Shown piece by piece: positions 1-7,959 of a DNA stretch of 64,000 nt; position 1 is the stretch's first letter; the number at the start of each line of letters is the position of its first letter. The position numbers were made by a program, and so were the translations under genes. The DNA comes from DATAZK01 sp965199805 (GTDB lineage Bacteria; Actinomycetota; Actinomycetes; Frankiales; Frankiaceae). Below the pieces are notes generated by a model. The model was not told where the DNA came from, did no database searches, and was given only the letters and a program-made list of their open reading frames with translations. Where the stretch lies: contig CBDATO010000003.1 in NCBI GenBank assembly GCA_965199805.1, positions 248,001 to 312,000 on the forward strand, written 5' to 3'.

Positions 1-362
1 CGTGGATCGGCACCGACGGCAAGCAGGTACGCGAGGAGGTGCTGCCGGCGTACGTCGGGGGCCTCATGGAGCACTGGCGCGAGTCCGTCGAGGACGAGGA
101 CGAGAAGCGCCTCTTCGCCCGGATCGACGCCGGCGAGGACGTGACGCCGGAGGAGATCGCGGCCGACCGGCTGCTGTTCGGCAGCCCGGACGACATCATC
201 GGCCAGGTCGAGCGCTACCGCGACACCACCGGCGCCGAGCACGTGCACGCCGCCTTCGGGGCGGGCCTGCCGGCGCAGACCGGCCCGTCCACGTTCGGCA
301 GCTACGAGCAGCTGCGCGACCAGATCCGGCTCTTCGGTAAAGAAGTCATCAGCGCCTTCTGA
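1..362 (+). CDS. LLM class flavin-dependent oxidoreductase, C-terminal part (5' truncated by window)
   Basis: An open frame enters from the left edge (first full codon at base 3) and ends in TGA at 360-362, leaving about 119 residues. The segment LLFGSPDDIIGQVERYRD followed by a short helix-rich tail is the usual C-terminus of luciferase-like (LLM) FMN- or F420-dependent monooxygenases, where a GSP-x-x-V/I motif closes the TIM barrel. The substrate cannot be told from this piece. The cyclase-family hydrolase follows about 40 bases later on the same strand, so the two may be co-transcribed in a catabolic operon. The flavin site is outside the window. Confidence 0.75.
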   Translation, partial: WIGTDGKQVREEVLPAYVGGLMEHWRESVEDEDEKRLFARIDAGEDVTPEEIAADRLLFGSPDDIIGQVERYRDTTGAEHVHAAFGAGLPAQTGPSTFGSYEQLRDQIRLFGKEVISAF

Positions 363-401
363 TTGGCTTAGCGGGAAGCGTCACCGAGTAGGGGAGTGCA
401 C

Positions 402-1322
402 ATGCGCGCCGAGTTCCACGAGCTGGCAGCGAAGGTCAACAACTGGGGCCGGTGGGGCGCCGACGACGAGCGGGGCACGCTCAATTACGTCACCCCCGAG
501 GTCGTGCACGCGGCGGCGGCCTCCGTACGCAGCGGGCGCACCTTCCCGCTGGCCATCCCGCTGTCCTCGGACGGTCCGCAGATCGGCATGATCCCGGGGC
601 GCATCAACCCGCTGCGGACCATGCTCATGATCAACGACCCGATGACCGGCAACATCGACGAGTTCTGCACCAGCGACGACTCGGTCGTCATGGGCCTGCA
701 GGCCGGCACGCACTGGGATTCGTTGGCCCACGCCACGTACTCCAACCGGCTGTACAACGGCGCGCCGATCGAGACGCTCAACGTCCGCGGCGCCGGCAAG
801 TGCGGCATCGACAAGGTCGGCCCGCTGGTCTCGCGCGGCGTCCTGCTCGACATCCCGCGCTCCAAGGGTCTCGACGCCCTCGAGCCCGGTTACGCGCTCA
901 CCGCCGCCGACCTCGACGCGGCCGCCGACTTCGGCAAGGTCAGCGTCCGCTCCGGCGACATCCTGCTGGTGCGCACCGGCCAGATCCAGAAGCTGCACGG
1001 CGGCGACAAGATGGCCTACACGTTCCCGTCGCCCGGCTTCTCGATGCAGACGGCGCTCTGGCTGCACGAGCACGAGGTCGCCGCGGTCGCCAACGACACC
1101 ATCGTCTTCGAGGTTTTCCCGACCGAGTACGAGGACCTGCCGCTGCCCGTCCACCTGCTGCACCTGGTCGAGATGGGCCTGCTGCAGGGGCAGAACTGGG
1201 ACCTCGAGGCGCTCGCCGCCGACTGCGCCGAGGACGGCCAGTACGACTTCCTGCTGACGGCCACCCCCGAGCCGTTCGTGGCCGGGCTCGGCGCTCCCGT
1301 CGCGCCCGTCGCGGTCAAGTAG
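402..1322 (+). CDS. Cyclase family protein (kynurenine formamidase-like metal hydrolase)
   Basis: A 306-residue protein of the cyclase/arylformamidase family, whose members hydrolyse amides or lactones using a divalent metal. The metal-binding signature GTHWDSLAH is intact near residues 102-110 (H104, D106, H110), so the enzyme is probably active. ATG at 402 is preferred because GGGGAG at 391-396 sits 5 bases upstream; GTG at 396 overlaps that ribosome-binding site. It lies between an LLM oxidoreductase and a run of small genes (GNAT, SnoaL-like, isochorismatase-like) that are nearly contiguous, suggesting one operon. The true substrate is unknown; a ring-opened amide or lactone intermediate is an inference from context. 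Confidence 0.85.
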   Translation: MRAEFHELAAKVNNWGRWGADDERGTLNYVTPEVVHAAAASVRSGRTFPLAIPLSSDGPQIGMIPGRINPLRTMLMINDPMTGNIDEFCTSDDSVVMGLQAGTHWDSLAHATYSNRLYNGAPIETLNVRGAGKCGIDKVGPLVSRGVLLDIPRSKGLDALEPGYALTAADLDAAADFGKVSVRSGDILLVRTGQIQKLHGGDKMAYTFPSPGFSMQTALWLHEHEVAAVANDTIVFEVFPTEYEDLPLPVHLLHLVEMGLLQGQNWDLEALAADCAEDGQYDFLLTATPEPFVAGLGAPVAPVAVK

Positions 1323-1326
1323 CGCC

Positions 1327-1671
1327 GTGCCTGCCACAGACGGCGAGCAGCCGGTCGTCACCGAGGCCCCCGAGCTCAGCCGCTTCGAGGCGCGCCTCGA
1401 CGGGGAGCTCGCGGGCTACGCCGAATACGTCCGCAAGGGCGACGTCCTCGACTTCACGCACACCAAGGTCGACGACCGTTTCGAGGGCCGGGGCGTGGGC
1501 TCGGCACTCATCCGCACCGCCCTCGACACCGTCCGCGAGCGCGGTGAGCAGGCCCTGCCACACTGCCCCTTCGTCAAGGCGTTCATCCAGCGCCACGGCG
1601 AGTACGTCGACCTGGTGCCCGAGGCCCGCCGGGCGATGTTCGGGCTCACCGACGCAGGGAGTGCGGGATGA
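1327..1671 (+). CDS. Small GNAT family N-acetyltransferase (Acetyltransf_CG type)
   Basis: A 114-residue protein with the compact one-domain GNAT fold seen in YidJ-like proteins. The acetyl-CoA pyrophosphate loop appears as GRGVGSALI at about residues 54-62, followed by the family-typical ALPHCPFVKAFIQRH near residues 76-90. The GTG start is 4 bases after the cyclase stop, and the stop overlaps the ATG of the next gene (ATGA at 1668-1671), so it is probably translationally coupled. Substrates of this subfamily are mostly unknown, and nothing here identifies one. Confidence 0.85.
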   Translation: MPATDGEQPVVTEAPELSRFEARLDGELAGYAEYVRKGDVLDFTHTKVDDRFEGRGVGSALIRTALDTVRERGEQALPHCPFVKAFIQRHGEYVDLVPEARRAMFGLTDAGSAG

Positions 1672-2198
1672 CCTTCCGCGAAGATGATCCCCTACCCACC
1701 CTCATTGCCAAGCAGGACATCCGTGACGCCCTCTCGCGCTACTGCCGGGCGATGGACCGGCGCGACGAGCCGCTGGCCGCCGCGCTCTGGCACCCCGAGG
1801 GCACGGCGGACTACGGCGAGGGCATCTTCACCGGCACCGGAGCCGGCTTCGCCACCTGGGTGACCGAGATCCACGCCGGCTTCGACCGGACCAGCCACCA
1901 GATCACCAACGTGCTCTGTCACGTCAGCGGCGAGCGAGCGGTCTCCGAGGCCTACGTGACCGTCGCCCTCTGGTCGCTCCCCGACGCGTCCGGCGCCGTG
2001 ACGCAGGTGTCCTCCCGCGGCCGCTACCTGGACCGTTGGTCCCACCAGCACGGCCGGTGGGCGGTCGACGAGCGCAACTATCTCGAGGACTACACCACCT
2101 ACCAGCAGTTCGAGAAGGCCACGCTGGGCGGCGCCTCACCGCGTGCCACCCGCGACCACGACGACCCCTCGTACGCCCTGCTCGCCAGCCTCATCTGA
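1668..2198 (+). CDS. Nuclear transport factor 2 / SnoaL-like family protein
   Basis: A 176-residue protein with the cone-shaped NTF2 fold. The opening helix LIAKQDIRDALSRYCRAMDR and the later sheet segment RGRYLDRWSHQHGRWAVDER match the SnoaL_4 / ring-hydroxylating dioxygenase small-subunit-like group. Members act as isomerases, dehydratases or cyclases, or only bind ligands. The start ATG overlaps the previous stop, with AGGGAG about 6 bases upstream. Its place in a catabolic operon suggests a small hydrophobic substrate, but the catalytic residues are not clear enough to name a reaction. Confidence 0.8.
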   Translation: MTFREDDPLPTLIAKQDIRDALSRYCRAMDRRDEPLAAALWHPEGTADYGEGIFTGTGAGFATWVTEIHAGFDRTSHQITNVLCHVSGERAVSEAYVTVALWSLPDASGAVTQVSSRGRYLDRWSHQHGRWAVDERNYLEDYTTYQQFEKATLGGASPRATRDHDDPSYALLASLI

Positions 2199-2227
2199 CC
2201 CACCCCACCCCAGAATCCGGAGACCCC

Positions 2228-2854
2228 ATGCCGTCGCTCGAGGAGCTGCTCGCTCCCGCCACCACCGCCGTCATCACCGTCGAGATGCAGCGCGGTGTCA
2301 TCGGTGACCAGGTCGAGGGCAGCGGCAACGCCACCCTGGTCGAGGCGGCCACCAACGCCGGCATCGTGCCCAACACGCAGCGTCTGCTCCGGGCGGCGCG
2401 CGCGGCCGGCGCCCGCGTCGTGCACGCGACCGTGACCCTGCGACCCGACCGGGCGGGCCTGTCGGTCAACAACCGGATGATGGCCTCGATCGTGCGCAAC
2501 AAGGACCAGATGCTCGAGGGCACCCCGTCGGTCGAGCTGATCCCGGAGCTGGAGCTCGCACCCAGCGACATCGTCATGAACCGGGTGCACGGGCTCACCC
2601 CGTTCGGCGGCACCGAGCTCGACCCGGTGCTGCGCAACCTCGGGATCCGCACCATCATCCCGGTCGGCGTCTCCATCAACGTGGCGATCATGGGTACGGT
2701 CATCGCCGCCTCCGACCTCGGCTACCAGGTCGTGATCCCGACCGACGCCGTGGTGAGCATTCCCGAGAGCTACGCGAAGGAAGCCCTCGCCAACTCGATC
2801 GGCTACCTGTCGACGCTGACGACGACCGACCAGGTGACGGCTGTCTGGGGATGA
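2228..2854 (+). CDS. Isochorismatase-fold protein lacking the D-K-C catalytic triad
   Basis: A 208-residue protein with the Rossmann-like fold of isochorismatase-family cysteine hydrolases. ATG at 2228 follows CGGAG with good spacing. Aligning the family landmarks by eye, the usual Asp of the first strand is Glu19 (AVITVEMQRG), the usual Lys is Arg119 (VMNRVHG), and the usual nucleophile Cys falls at Ala153 (GVSINVAIMGT). The protein contains no cysteine at all, so it cannot use the family's thiol mechanism. It may be a ligand-binding or scaffold protein, or use different chemistry. It closes the row of small genes that begins with the cyclase. Confidence 0.8.
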   Translation: MPSLEELLAPATTAVITVEMQRGVIGDQVEGSGNATLVEAATNAGIVPNTQRLLRAARAAGARVVHATVTLRPDRAGLSVNNRMMASIVRNKDQMLEGTPSVELIPELELAPSDIVMNRVHGLTPFGGTELDPVLRNLGIRTIIPVGVSINVAIMGTVIAASDLGYQVVIPTDAVVSIPESYAKEALANSIGYLSTLTTTDQVTAVWG

Positions 2855-2927
2855 GCGGCTGACCCGCCAGCTCCTGGCGGGAAACCCGCTGGCCGGGCCG
2901 GCCGACGTCGTACGCCGGCTGGGCGCG

Positions 2928-3821
2928 GTGCAGGCGCAGGACTTCGCCGGCGCCGCGTGGGCCGTGGCCCAACGGTGCGCGTGCCCGAGCACGACCGCTT
3001 TCCAGGCGTGCTTCGACGCGGGGGAGATCCTGCGTACGCACGTGCTGCGGCCCACCTGGCACCTGGTGGCGCCGGAGGACCTGCGTCCGCTGCTGGCCCT
3101 GTCCGCGCCGCGGGTGCACGCGGTCAACGGGCCGTACTACCGCCGCGAGGGCGTCGACGCCGACCTCGCCGCCCGGGTCATGGACCTGCTCCGGGAGGCG
3201 CTCGCCGGCGGCGGCGCGGTGACCCGCGCCGAGGCGGGGCAGCTGCTCAACCGCCACGGAATCGACACCGGTGGCCTGCGGGCCACCCTGCTGCTCATGT
3301 GGGCCGAGCTCGAGGCGGTCGTCTGCAGCGGACCGATGCGCGGCAAGCAGCACACCCTGGCGCTGGTCAGCGAGCGCGTACCGGCGGGTGGCAGCGGGAC
3401 CTGGTCCCTCGACGAGCTGGCCCGGCGCTACCTCGTAGGACGGGCGCCGGCCACGGCGGCCGACTTCGCCTGGTGGTCGGGCAGCCGGCTGAGCGACGCC
3501 CGGCAGGCCATCGCAGCCGCCGGCTCGCCGCAACCGGCGTCCGGCGGGCGGGCACCCGTCACGCTGTTGCCCAACTTCGACGAGTACTTCGTGGGGTACG
3601 CCGAGCCCAGCCGCTCCGGCATCGCCATCGACCGGCCGGCGGTCCTGATCGAGGGCCGTCACGCCGGCTACTGGCGCCGCAGCCTGGTCGGCAAGCAGGT
3701 GTCCGTCACCGTCGAGCTGTTCGAGGCACCGTCCGAACGCACCGTGACGGCCCTGCACGATGCAGCGACGGCCTACGCCGACTTCCTGCAACGGCCCTTG
3801 CAGCTGACCGTCGATATGTGA
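2928..3821 (+). CDS. Winged helix DNA-binding domain-containing protein (AlkZ/HTH_42-like)
   Basis: The frame encodes the actinobacterial winged-helix family related to the AlkZ/YcaQ DNA glycosylases. Landmarks are QAQDFAGAAWAVAQRC, LRPTWHLVAPEDL and the C-terminal LLPNFDEYFVGY. GTG at 2928 gives 297 residues, but family-like sequence (DERLTRQLLAGNPLAGPADV) continues upstream in frame from 2850, after an in-frame stop at 2835. No ATG, GTG or TTG lies between 2838 and 2928, only CTG codons at 2841, 2859 and 2874. The native protein therefore may begin at a CTG overlapping the previous gene, giving about 326 residues. A role in crosslink repair is known for some relatives; it is not shown here. 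Confidence 0.8.
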   Translation: MQAQDFAGAAWAVAQRCACPSTTAFQACFDAGEILRTHVLRPTWHLVAPEDLRPLLALSAPRVHAVNGPYYRREGVDADLAARVMDLLREALAGGGAVTRAEAGQLLNRHGIDTGGLRATLLLMWAELEAVVCSGPMRGKQHTLALVSERVPAGGSGTWSLDELARRYLVGRAPATAADFAWWSGSRLSDARQAIAAAGSPQPASGGRAPVTLLPNFDEYFVGYAEPSRSGIAIDRPAVLIEGRHAGYWRRSLVGKQVSVTVELFEAPSERTVTALHDAATAYADFLQRPLQLTVDM

Positions 3822-3850
3822 GAAGTCCACCGCCGGCACTTCGGCCGACC

Positions 3851-5317
3851 TCAGGCTCCGACGGCCACCGTCTTGATCTCGAGGTACTCCTCGAAGCCCG
3901 CCTGCCCCATCTCCCGGCCGATCCCGCTGTGCTTGTAGCCGCCGAACGGGGCGTCGGCGCCGTAGTACAGGCCGCCGTTGACCATGATCGTCCCGGTGCG
4001 GATCCGGTCGGCCACGGCGCGGGCCCGCGTCACCGAGGCGCTCAGCACCCCGCCGGACAGGCCGTACGCGGAGTTGTTGGCGATCGCCACCGCGTCGTCG
4101 TCGCCGTCGTGGGGGATGACGACCAGCACCGGCCCGAAGATCTCCTCCTGTGCCACGCGGGCGTCGGGGGTCACGTCGGCCAGCACGGTCGGCTGCACGA
4201 AGTAGCCGCGGGGCAGCTGCGGCGGGATCCCGCCGCCCGTGACCACGCGCGCACCCTCCTCGACGCCGATGCGGATGTAGTCGAGCACCCGCTTGCGCTG
4301 CGACTCGCGTACCAGCGGACCCATCAGCATCGACGGATCGGTCGGGTCGCCGTACGGCCAGCTCTCCGCGAGGTCAGCCAGCGCGGCGAGGCCCTCGTCG
4401 TAGTGCTCCCGGGGGAGCAGCAGCCGGCTCGTGATGGCGCAGCCCTGCCCGGCGTGGCTGGTGATCTGGAAGAAGGCCGAGGCCGCTGCTCCGGCGATGT
4501 CGGCGTCGTCCAGGGCGATCATCGCCGACTTGCCGCCGAGCTCGAGGAAGACCTTGGTGAGGTTGCGCGCCGCGGCCGTCATGATCCGGCGGCCGGTGGC
4601 GGTGGACCCGGTGAAGGAGATGAGGTCGACCCGCGGGTCCTCGCAGAGCTGCTGCCCGACGTCGTGTCCCGACGACGTCACGACGTTGAAGACGCCGGCC
4701 GGGATGTCGGTCTCCTCGGCGACCAGCTTGCCGAGCAGCGTCGCCGTCCACGGGGTGTCGGGCGCCGGCTTCAGCACCACCGTGCAGCCGGCCGCGAGCG
4801 CCGGGCCCACCTTGGCGAGGTTGATCTGGGTCGGGAAGTTCCACGGGGTGATCGCGGCGACGACCCCGGCCGGCTCCCGCTGCACGTAGCGGTGCGACCG
4901 GATGCCGAACGGCTCCGCGGTCCCGAGGTCGGTCACCCAGCTGTAGGACTCGGCGAAGTCCGCGATCCAGCCGAGGCCGGCGACCGGCGTGTCCTGCTGC
5001 GCGCCGTACGTCAGCGAGACCGGGCACCCGACCTCGGCCACCGTCGTCGCGCGGAGCTCCTCGGCGTGGCGTAGGAGCGCCTCCTGCAGCTGACGCAGGC
5101 AGCGCACGCGGAGCGCGACGTCGGTGCTCCAGACGCCGGCGTCGAAGGCCCTCCGGGCAGCGGCGATGGCCGCGTCCATGTCGGCCGCGCCACCGTCGGC
5201 CACGACACCGATGATCTCCTCGGTGGCCGGGTTGACGTTGGGGAAGTACGCCCCGCTTGCCGCCGGCACCAGTGCGCCGTCGATGAACAGCGACCGTTCG
5301 TGCCAGAGCTCACCCAC
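3851..5317 (-). CDS. Aldehyde dehydrogenase family protein
   Basis: About 488 residues, full length for an NAD(P)-dependent aldehyde dehydrogenase. Visible landmarks are the TPWNF segment (Asn160), the cofactor loop SFTGSTATGRRI, the general base Glu259 in FLELGGKS, the nucleophile Cys293 in GQGCAITSR, and the C-terminal EEIFGPVL and PFGGYKHSGIGRE. It should oxidise an aldehyde to an acid. GTG at 5317 is chosen because homology begins directly after it; an in-frame ATG at 5353 is the alternative. It is downstream of the TetR gene on the same strand, with a possible hairpin between them, and may be under that regulator. Confidence 0.9.
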   Translation of the reverse strand: MGELWHERSLFIDGALVPAASGAYFPNVNPATEEIIGVVADGGAADMDAAIAAARRAFDAGVWSTDVALRVRCLRQLQEALLRHAEELRATTVAEVGCPVSLTYGAQQDTPVAGLGWIADFAESYSWVTDLGTAEPFGIRSHRYVQREPAGVVAAITPWNFPTQINLAKVGPALAAGCTVVLKPAPDTPWTATLLGKLVAEETDIPAGVFNVVTSSGHDVGQQLCEDPRVDLISFTGSTATGRRIMTAAARNLTKVFLELGGKSAMIALDDADIAGAAASAFFQITSHAGQGCAITSRLLLPREHYDEGLAALADLAESWPYGDPTDPSMLMGPLVRESQRKRVLDYIRIGVEEGARVVTGGGIPPQLPRGYFVQPTVLADVTPDARVAQEEIFGPVLVVIPHDGDDDAVAIANNSAYGLSGGVLSASVTRARAVADRIRTGTIMVNGGLYYGADAPFGGYKHSGIGREMGQAGFEEYLEIKTVAVGA

Positions 5318-5348
5318 GAGGCACCGCAGCGCGAGTCCGCATCGTCTT

Positions 5349-5400
5349 CCCACTTCCGGTCGACCGGCCGCTCCCGAGAGCCGTCCGGCGGAAAAGTGGG
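5349..5400. terminator. Imperfect inverted repeat between TetR and aldehyde dehydrogenase genes
   Basis: CCCACTT at 5349-5355 pairs with AAGTGGG at 5394-5400, with an additional CCGG/CCGG pairing inside. On the minus strand it lies just after the TetR stop and before the aldehyde dehydrogenase start, so it could terminate the first or regulate the second. No U-tract is present. Function is inferred only. Confidence 0.35.
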
Positions 5401-5401
5401 G

Positions 5402-6058
5402 TCAGGCTACCCGGTCGGGCTCGGCCACGGGGGCGGGCCCGGCGAGCAGCCCCTGGCACGCGAGCCGGATGCCGTTCTCGCACCGTTCGTACGCGGTGTC
5501 GAGATCGATCCGGTCGGCCCGCCACATGACGATCACGTGCAGCCAGATGGACGAGGCGATGAAGGTGAACGTGTCGATGTCGCTCGCGGCCTCACGGCCG
5601 AGGATGGCGCGGAGCACCTCGACGTCGCGCACGTTCATCATGTCGAGGGCGGCGAGCGCGTGCTCGTCACGCGAGGTGGTGACGAAGACCAGCAGGTCGG
5701 CATAGCTCGGGAAGCGGGCGAAGCCGGTGACGCCGCGCCGCATGAAGGCGACCACCCGCTCGACCCGCTCCTCCCACGGCGCGGCGGGCGCCGACCTGGC
5801 CTCGCGCAGCACGTGATCGGCGTAGCGGCCGTGCCAGTCGAGCATCGCCGTGGCGAGCAGGTGCTCCTTGGAGGCGAAGTAGCGATAAGTCGTGCCGAGC
5901 GCGACGCCGGACCGCTCGGCGACGACCTTCATCTGCACGCTCTCGATGCCGCTCTCGCGCGCCAGCTCCATCACCGCGGTGAGCAGGGCCTCGCGACGGG
6001 CGAGCTGGCGGCTCGTCATCGTCTCCACCGCCTGCGGTGGCGGGGCGCTGCGGGGCAT
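5402..6058 (-). CDS. TetR family transcriptional regulator, KstR-like
   Basis: 218 residues from ATG at 6058. The N-terminal helix-turn-helix reads VQMKVVAERSGVALGTTYRYFASKEHLLATAML (about residues 42-74), strongly like KstR, the mycobacterial repressor of steroid catabolism that responds to a CoA thioester. The C-terminal ligand domain (SDIDTFTFIASSIWLHVIVMW) is also in that style. It is divergent from the LLM oxidoreductase at 6129 with only 70 bases between, so an operator there would control both directions. I did not see the mycobacterial KstR consensus in that gap. That the ligand is an acyl-CoA is an inference. Confidence 0.88.
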   Translation of the reverse strand: MPRSAPPPQAVETMTSRQLARREALLTAVMELARESGIESVQMKVVAERSGVALGTTYRYFASKEHLLATAMLDWHGRYADHVLREARSAPAAPWEERVERVVAFMRRGVTGFARFPSYADLLVFVTTSRDEHALAALDMMNVRDVEVLRAILGREAASDIDTFTFIASSIWLHVIVMWRADRIDLDTAYERCENGIRLACQGLLAGPAPVAEPDRVA

Positions 6059-6128
6059 GGCTGCACAGTAGATCCCCAGCGCACCCCCAGTCGCCGTCCA
6101 GGCACCGCGTCCCGGCACACTCTCGTCC

Positions 6129-7112
6129 GTGGCGTTCTTCACGATGCGGTTCGATCTGCGTAATCCGGCCTTCGCGGGCGTCTCCGTCGCCGGGCGGTAC
6201 GCGGCCGCCCTCGACATGGCGCAGTGGGCCGACGAGCGCGGCTTCCTCATGGTCATCCTGTCCGAGCACCACGGGTCCGACGACGGCTACCTGCCGAGTG
6301 CGCTGCCGTTCGCGGCGGCGGTGGCCGCCCGCACCAAGCAGGCCAGGATCATGATCGCTGCGGTGGTGTCGTCCTTCCACCACCCGGTGAAGCTCGCCGA
6401 GGACGTCGCGGTCGTCGACGCCATCTCGGGCGGCCGCCTCGACGTCGTCGTCACCAACGGCTACGTGCAGAGCGAGTTCGACATGTTCGACGTGCCGTTG
6501 AACCAGCGGGCCGGGCGCACGGTCGAGGCGCTGCAGGCGCTGCAGGCGTCCGCCGCGGGGGAGTCGTTCGACTTCCGCGGCCGCACGGTGCGCGTCACGC
6601 CGCGCCCGGCGAGCCCGGCCGGACCCGGGCTGATGCTCGGCGGCAGCTCGGCACCCGCCGCCCGCCGGGCCGCGAAGCTCGGTGTCGGCTTCCTGCCGTC
6701 CAGCGAGGAGATCTGGAACCACTACCGCGCGGGCTGCCTCGAGTTCGAGAAGCCCGACCCGGGTGACTGGCCCGGCGGCGACACGAGCTTCATCCACGTC
6801 GCGAGCGACGTCGAGCGGGGCTGGGAGCAGATCGGTCCGTACGCGATGCACGAGGCGAACGCGTACGCGGCCTGGATGGGCGCGAGCGGCATCGGCGCGG
6901 AGGGCGGCTACGTGGCCTTCGCGACGATCGAGGAGCTGCGGGCGTCCGGCCAGTACCGGGTGCTCACACCTGAGCAGCTCGTCGCGGAGCTGAAGGCGGG
7001 CGGCCCGTACGCCAGCGCCACCATGCATCCGATGATGGGCGGCATCCCGCCCGCGATCGCCTGGGAGAGCCTCGAGCTGCTCGCCCGTGAGGTCATGCCC
7101 GCACTCGCCTGA
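6129..7112 (+). CDS. LLM class flavin-dependent oxidoreductase
   Basis: A 327-residue luciferase-like TIM-barrel enzyme from a GTG start. Family landmarks include EHHGSDDGYLPS near residues 46-57, VAVVDAISGGRLDVVVTNGY near residues 97-116, and a glycine-rich LMLGGSSAPAARRAAKLGVGF segment that begins near residue 168. Relatives use FMN or F420 to oxidise carbon chains or ketones. Together with the truncated enzyme at the left edge it suggests flavin-dependent oxygenation of a substrate feeding the acyl-CoA genes that follow. It is divergent from the KstR-like regulator. The substrate is not predictable from the sequence. Confidence 0.87.
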   Translation: MAFFTMRFDLRNPAFAGVSVAGRYAAALDMAQWADERGFLMVILSEHHGSDDGYLPSALPFAAAVAARTKQARIMIAAVVSSFHHPVKLAEDVAVVDAISGGRLDVVVTNGYVQSEFDMFDVPLNQRAGRTVEALQALQASAAGESFDFRGRTVRVTPRPASPAGPGLMLGGSSAPAARRAAKLGVGFLPSSEEIWNHYRAGCLEFEKPDPGDWPGGDTSFIHVASDVERGWEQIGPYAMHEANAYAAWMGASGIGAEGGYVAFATIEELRASGQYRVLTPEQLVAELKAGGPYASATMHPMMGGIPPAIAWESLELLAREVMPALA

Positions 7113-7129
7113 GGCCGCACCCCGCCCGG

Positions 7130-7209
7130 GAGCCGTCCGGCGAAGTGCATACATTATCGACCAGCAGGGTCGGCATGACGGCGAAGGGGCGGGTCCGCAT
7201 GGTGCAGCA
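7130..7209 (+). promoter_or_regulatory. Candidate promoter/operator region of the GntR-led operon
   Basis: The 97-base gap before the GntR gene is mostly GC-rich but contains the AT-rich patch GTGCATACATTATCGACC at about 7145-7162, which could hold a -10 element. It also holds GAGCCGTCCGGCG (7130-7142), a 13-mer repeated exactly at 5378-5390 in the TetR/aldehyde dehydrogenase gap. No clear -35 element is seen. The assignment is tentative. Confidence 0.3.
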
Positions 7210-7959
7210 GTGACCGCAGACCCGCCCACCTCCACACGCAAACCGCGCGCTCCCCGGCTGCCGCGAGCCGCAGCCGTGACCCGCCGCTCCGCCGGGTCCG
7301 GCCGGCGGCGCAACAGCGGCGACCTGGTCGCCGACCACATCCGACGGCTGATCTTCGAGGGTGAGCTCCGCCAGGGCGAGCACCTGCGCCAGGACGAGAT
7401 CGCCGCCGACCTCGGCGTCAGCCGCATCCCGGTCCGTGAGGCGGTCATCGCCCTCGACCGGGAAGGCTGGTTGACCATCGAGCCGCACCGAGGCGCGTTC
7501 GTCCATGCCCTGGATGAGGGCGCCGTACGCGACCACTACGAGGTCTTCGGCGTCATCTACGGCATGACCGCGCGCCGCGCCACCGAGCGCGGGGATGCGG
7601 CCGGCGTCGCGGCACTGGTCGCCGCCCACCGTGACCTGAAGCAGATCGACGACGCCGACGCCGACGCGTTCTGGCTGGCCAACAACCATTACCTGCGGCA
7701 GCTGTCGCACCTCGCCGGCAGCTCGCGGCTCGCGGCGCTCATCCGGCTGATGCGCAACCTGGTGCCGGGCAACTTCTTCGCCGAGGTGCCGGGCGCCGTG
7801 GCCACCCAGCGCCGGGGGATCGCCGCCGTCACCAAAGCCGTGAAGGCGGGCGACGCGGAGCAGGCCGAGGCGCGCTGCCGCCGGCTGATGACCCAGCAGG
7901 GCGATGGCGTGGTGGCCCTGCTCGCCGCCCGCGGACTCTTCGGGACGGATGCGCCATGA
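7210..7959 (+). CDS. GntR family transcriptional regulator (FadR/FCD type)
   Basis: 249 residues from GTG at 7210. After a basic, proline-rich leader of about 37 residues, the winged helix-turn-helix spans about residues 38-102 (HLRQDEIAADLGVSRIPVREAVIALDREGWLTIEPHRGAFV). An all-helical C-terminal effector domain of FCD type follows. It is the first gene of a coupled operon: its stop overlaps the ATG of the MaoC-type gene at 7956. It is therefore likely the local, probably autoregulatory, controller of the genes to 14417. The effector is unknown; acyl-CoA or a related acid is an inference from the operon. Confidence 0.9.
   Translation: MTADPPTSTRKPRAPRLPRAAAVTRRSAGSGRRRNSGDLVADHIRRLIFEGELRQGEHLRQDEIAADLGVSRIPVREAVIALDREGWLTIEPHRGAFVHALDEGAVRDHYEVFGVIYGMTARRATERGDAAGVAALVAAHRDLKQIDDADADAFWLANNHYLRQLSHLAGSSRLAALIRLMRNLVPGNFFAEVPGAVATQRRGIAAVTKAVKAGDAEQAEARCRRLMTQQGDGVVALLAARGLFGTDAP

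Noticed and set aside
2957..5074. A 705-codon plus-strand open frame across the winged-helix and aldehyde dehydrogenase genes
   Set aside because: Its translation is Arg/Ala/Gly-rich and without family motifs; it is the GC-driven shadow of two well-recognised genes in other frames.
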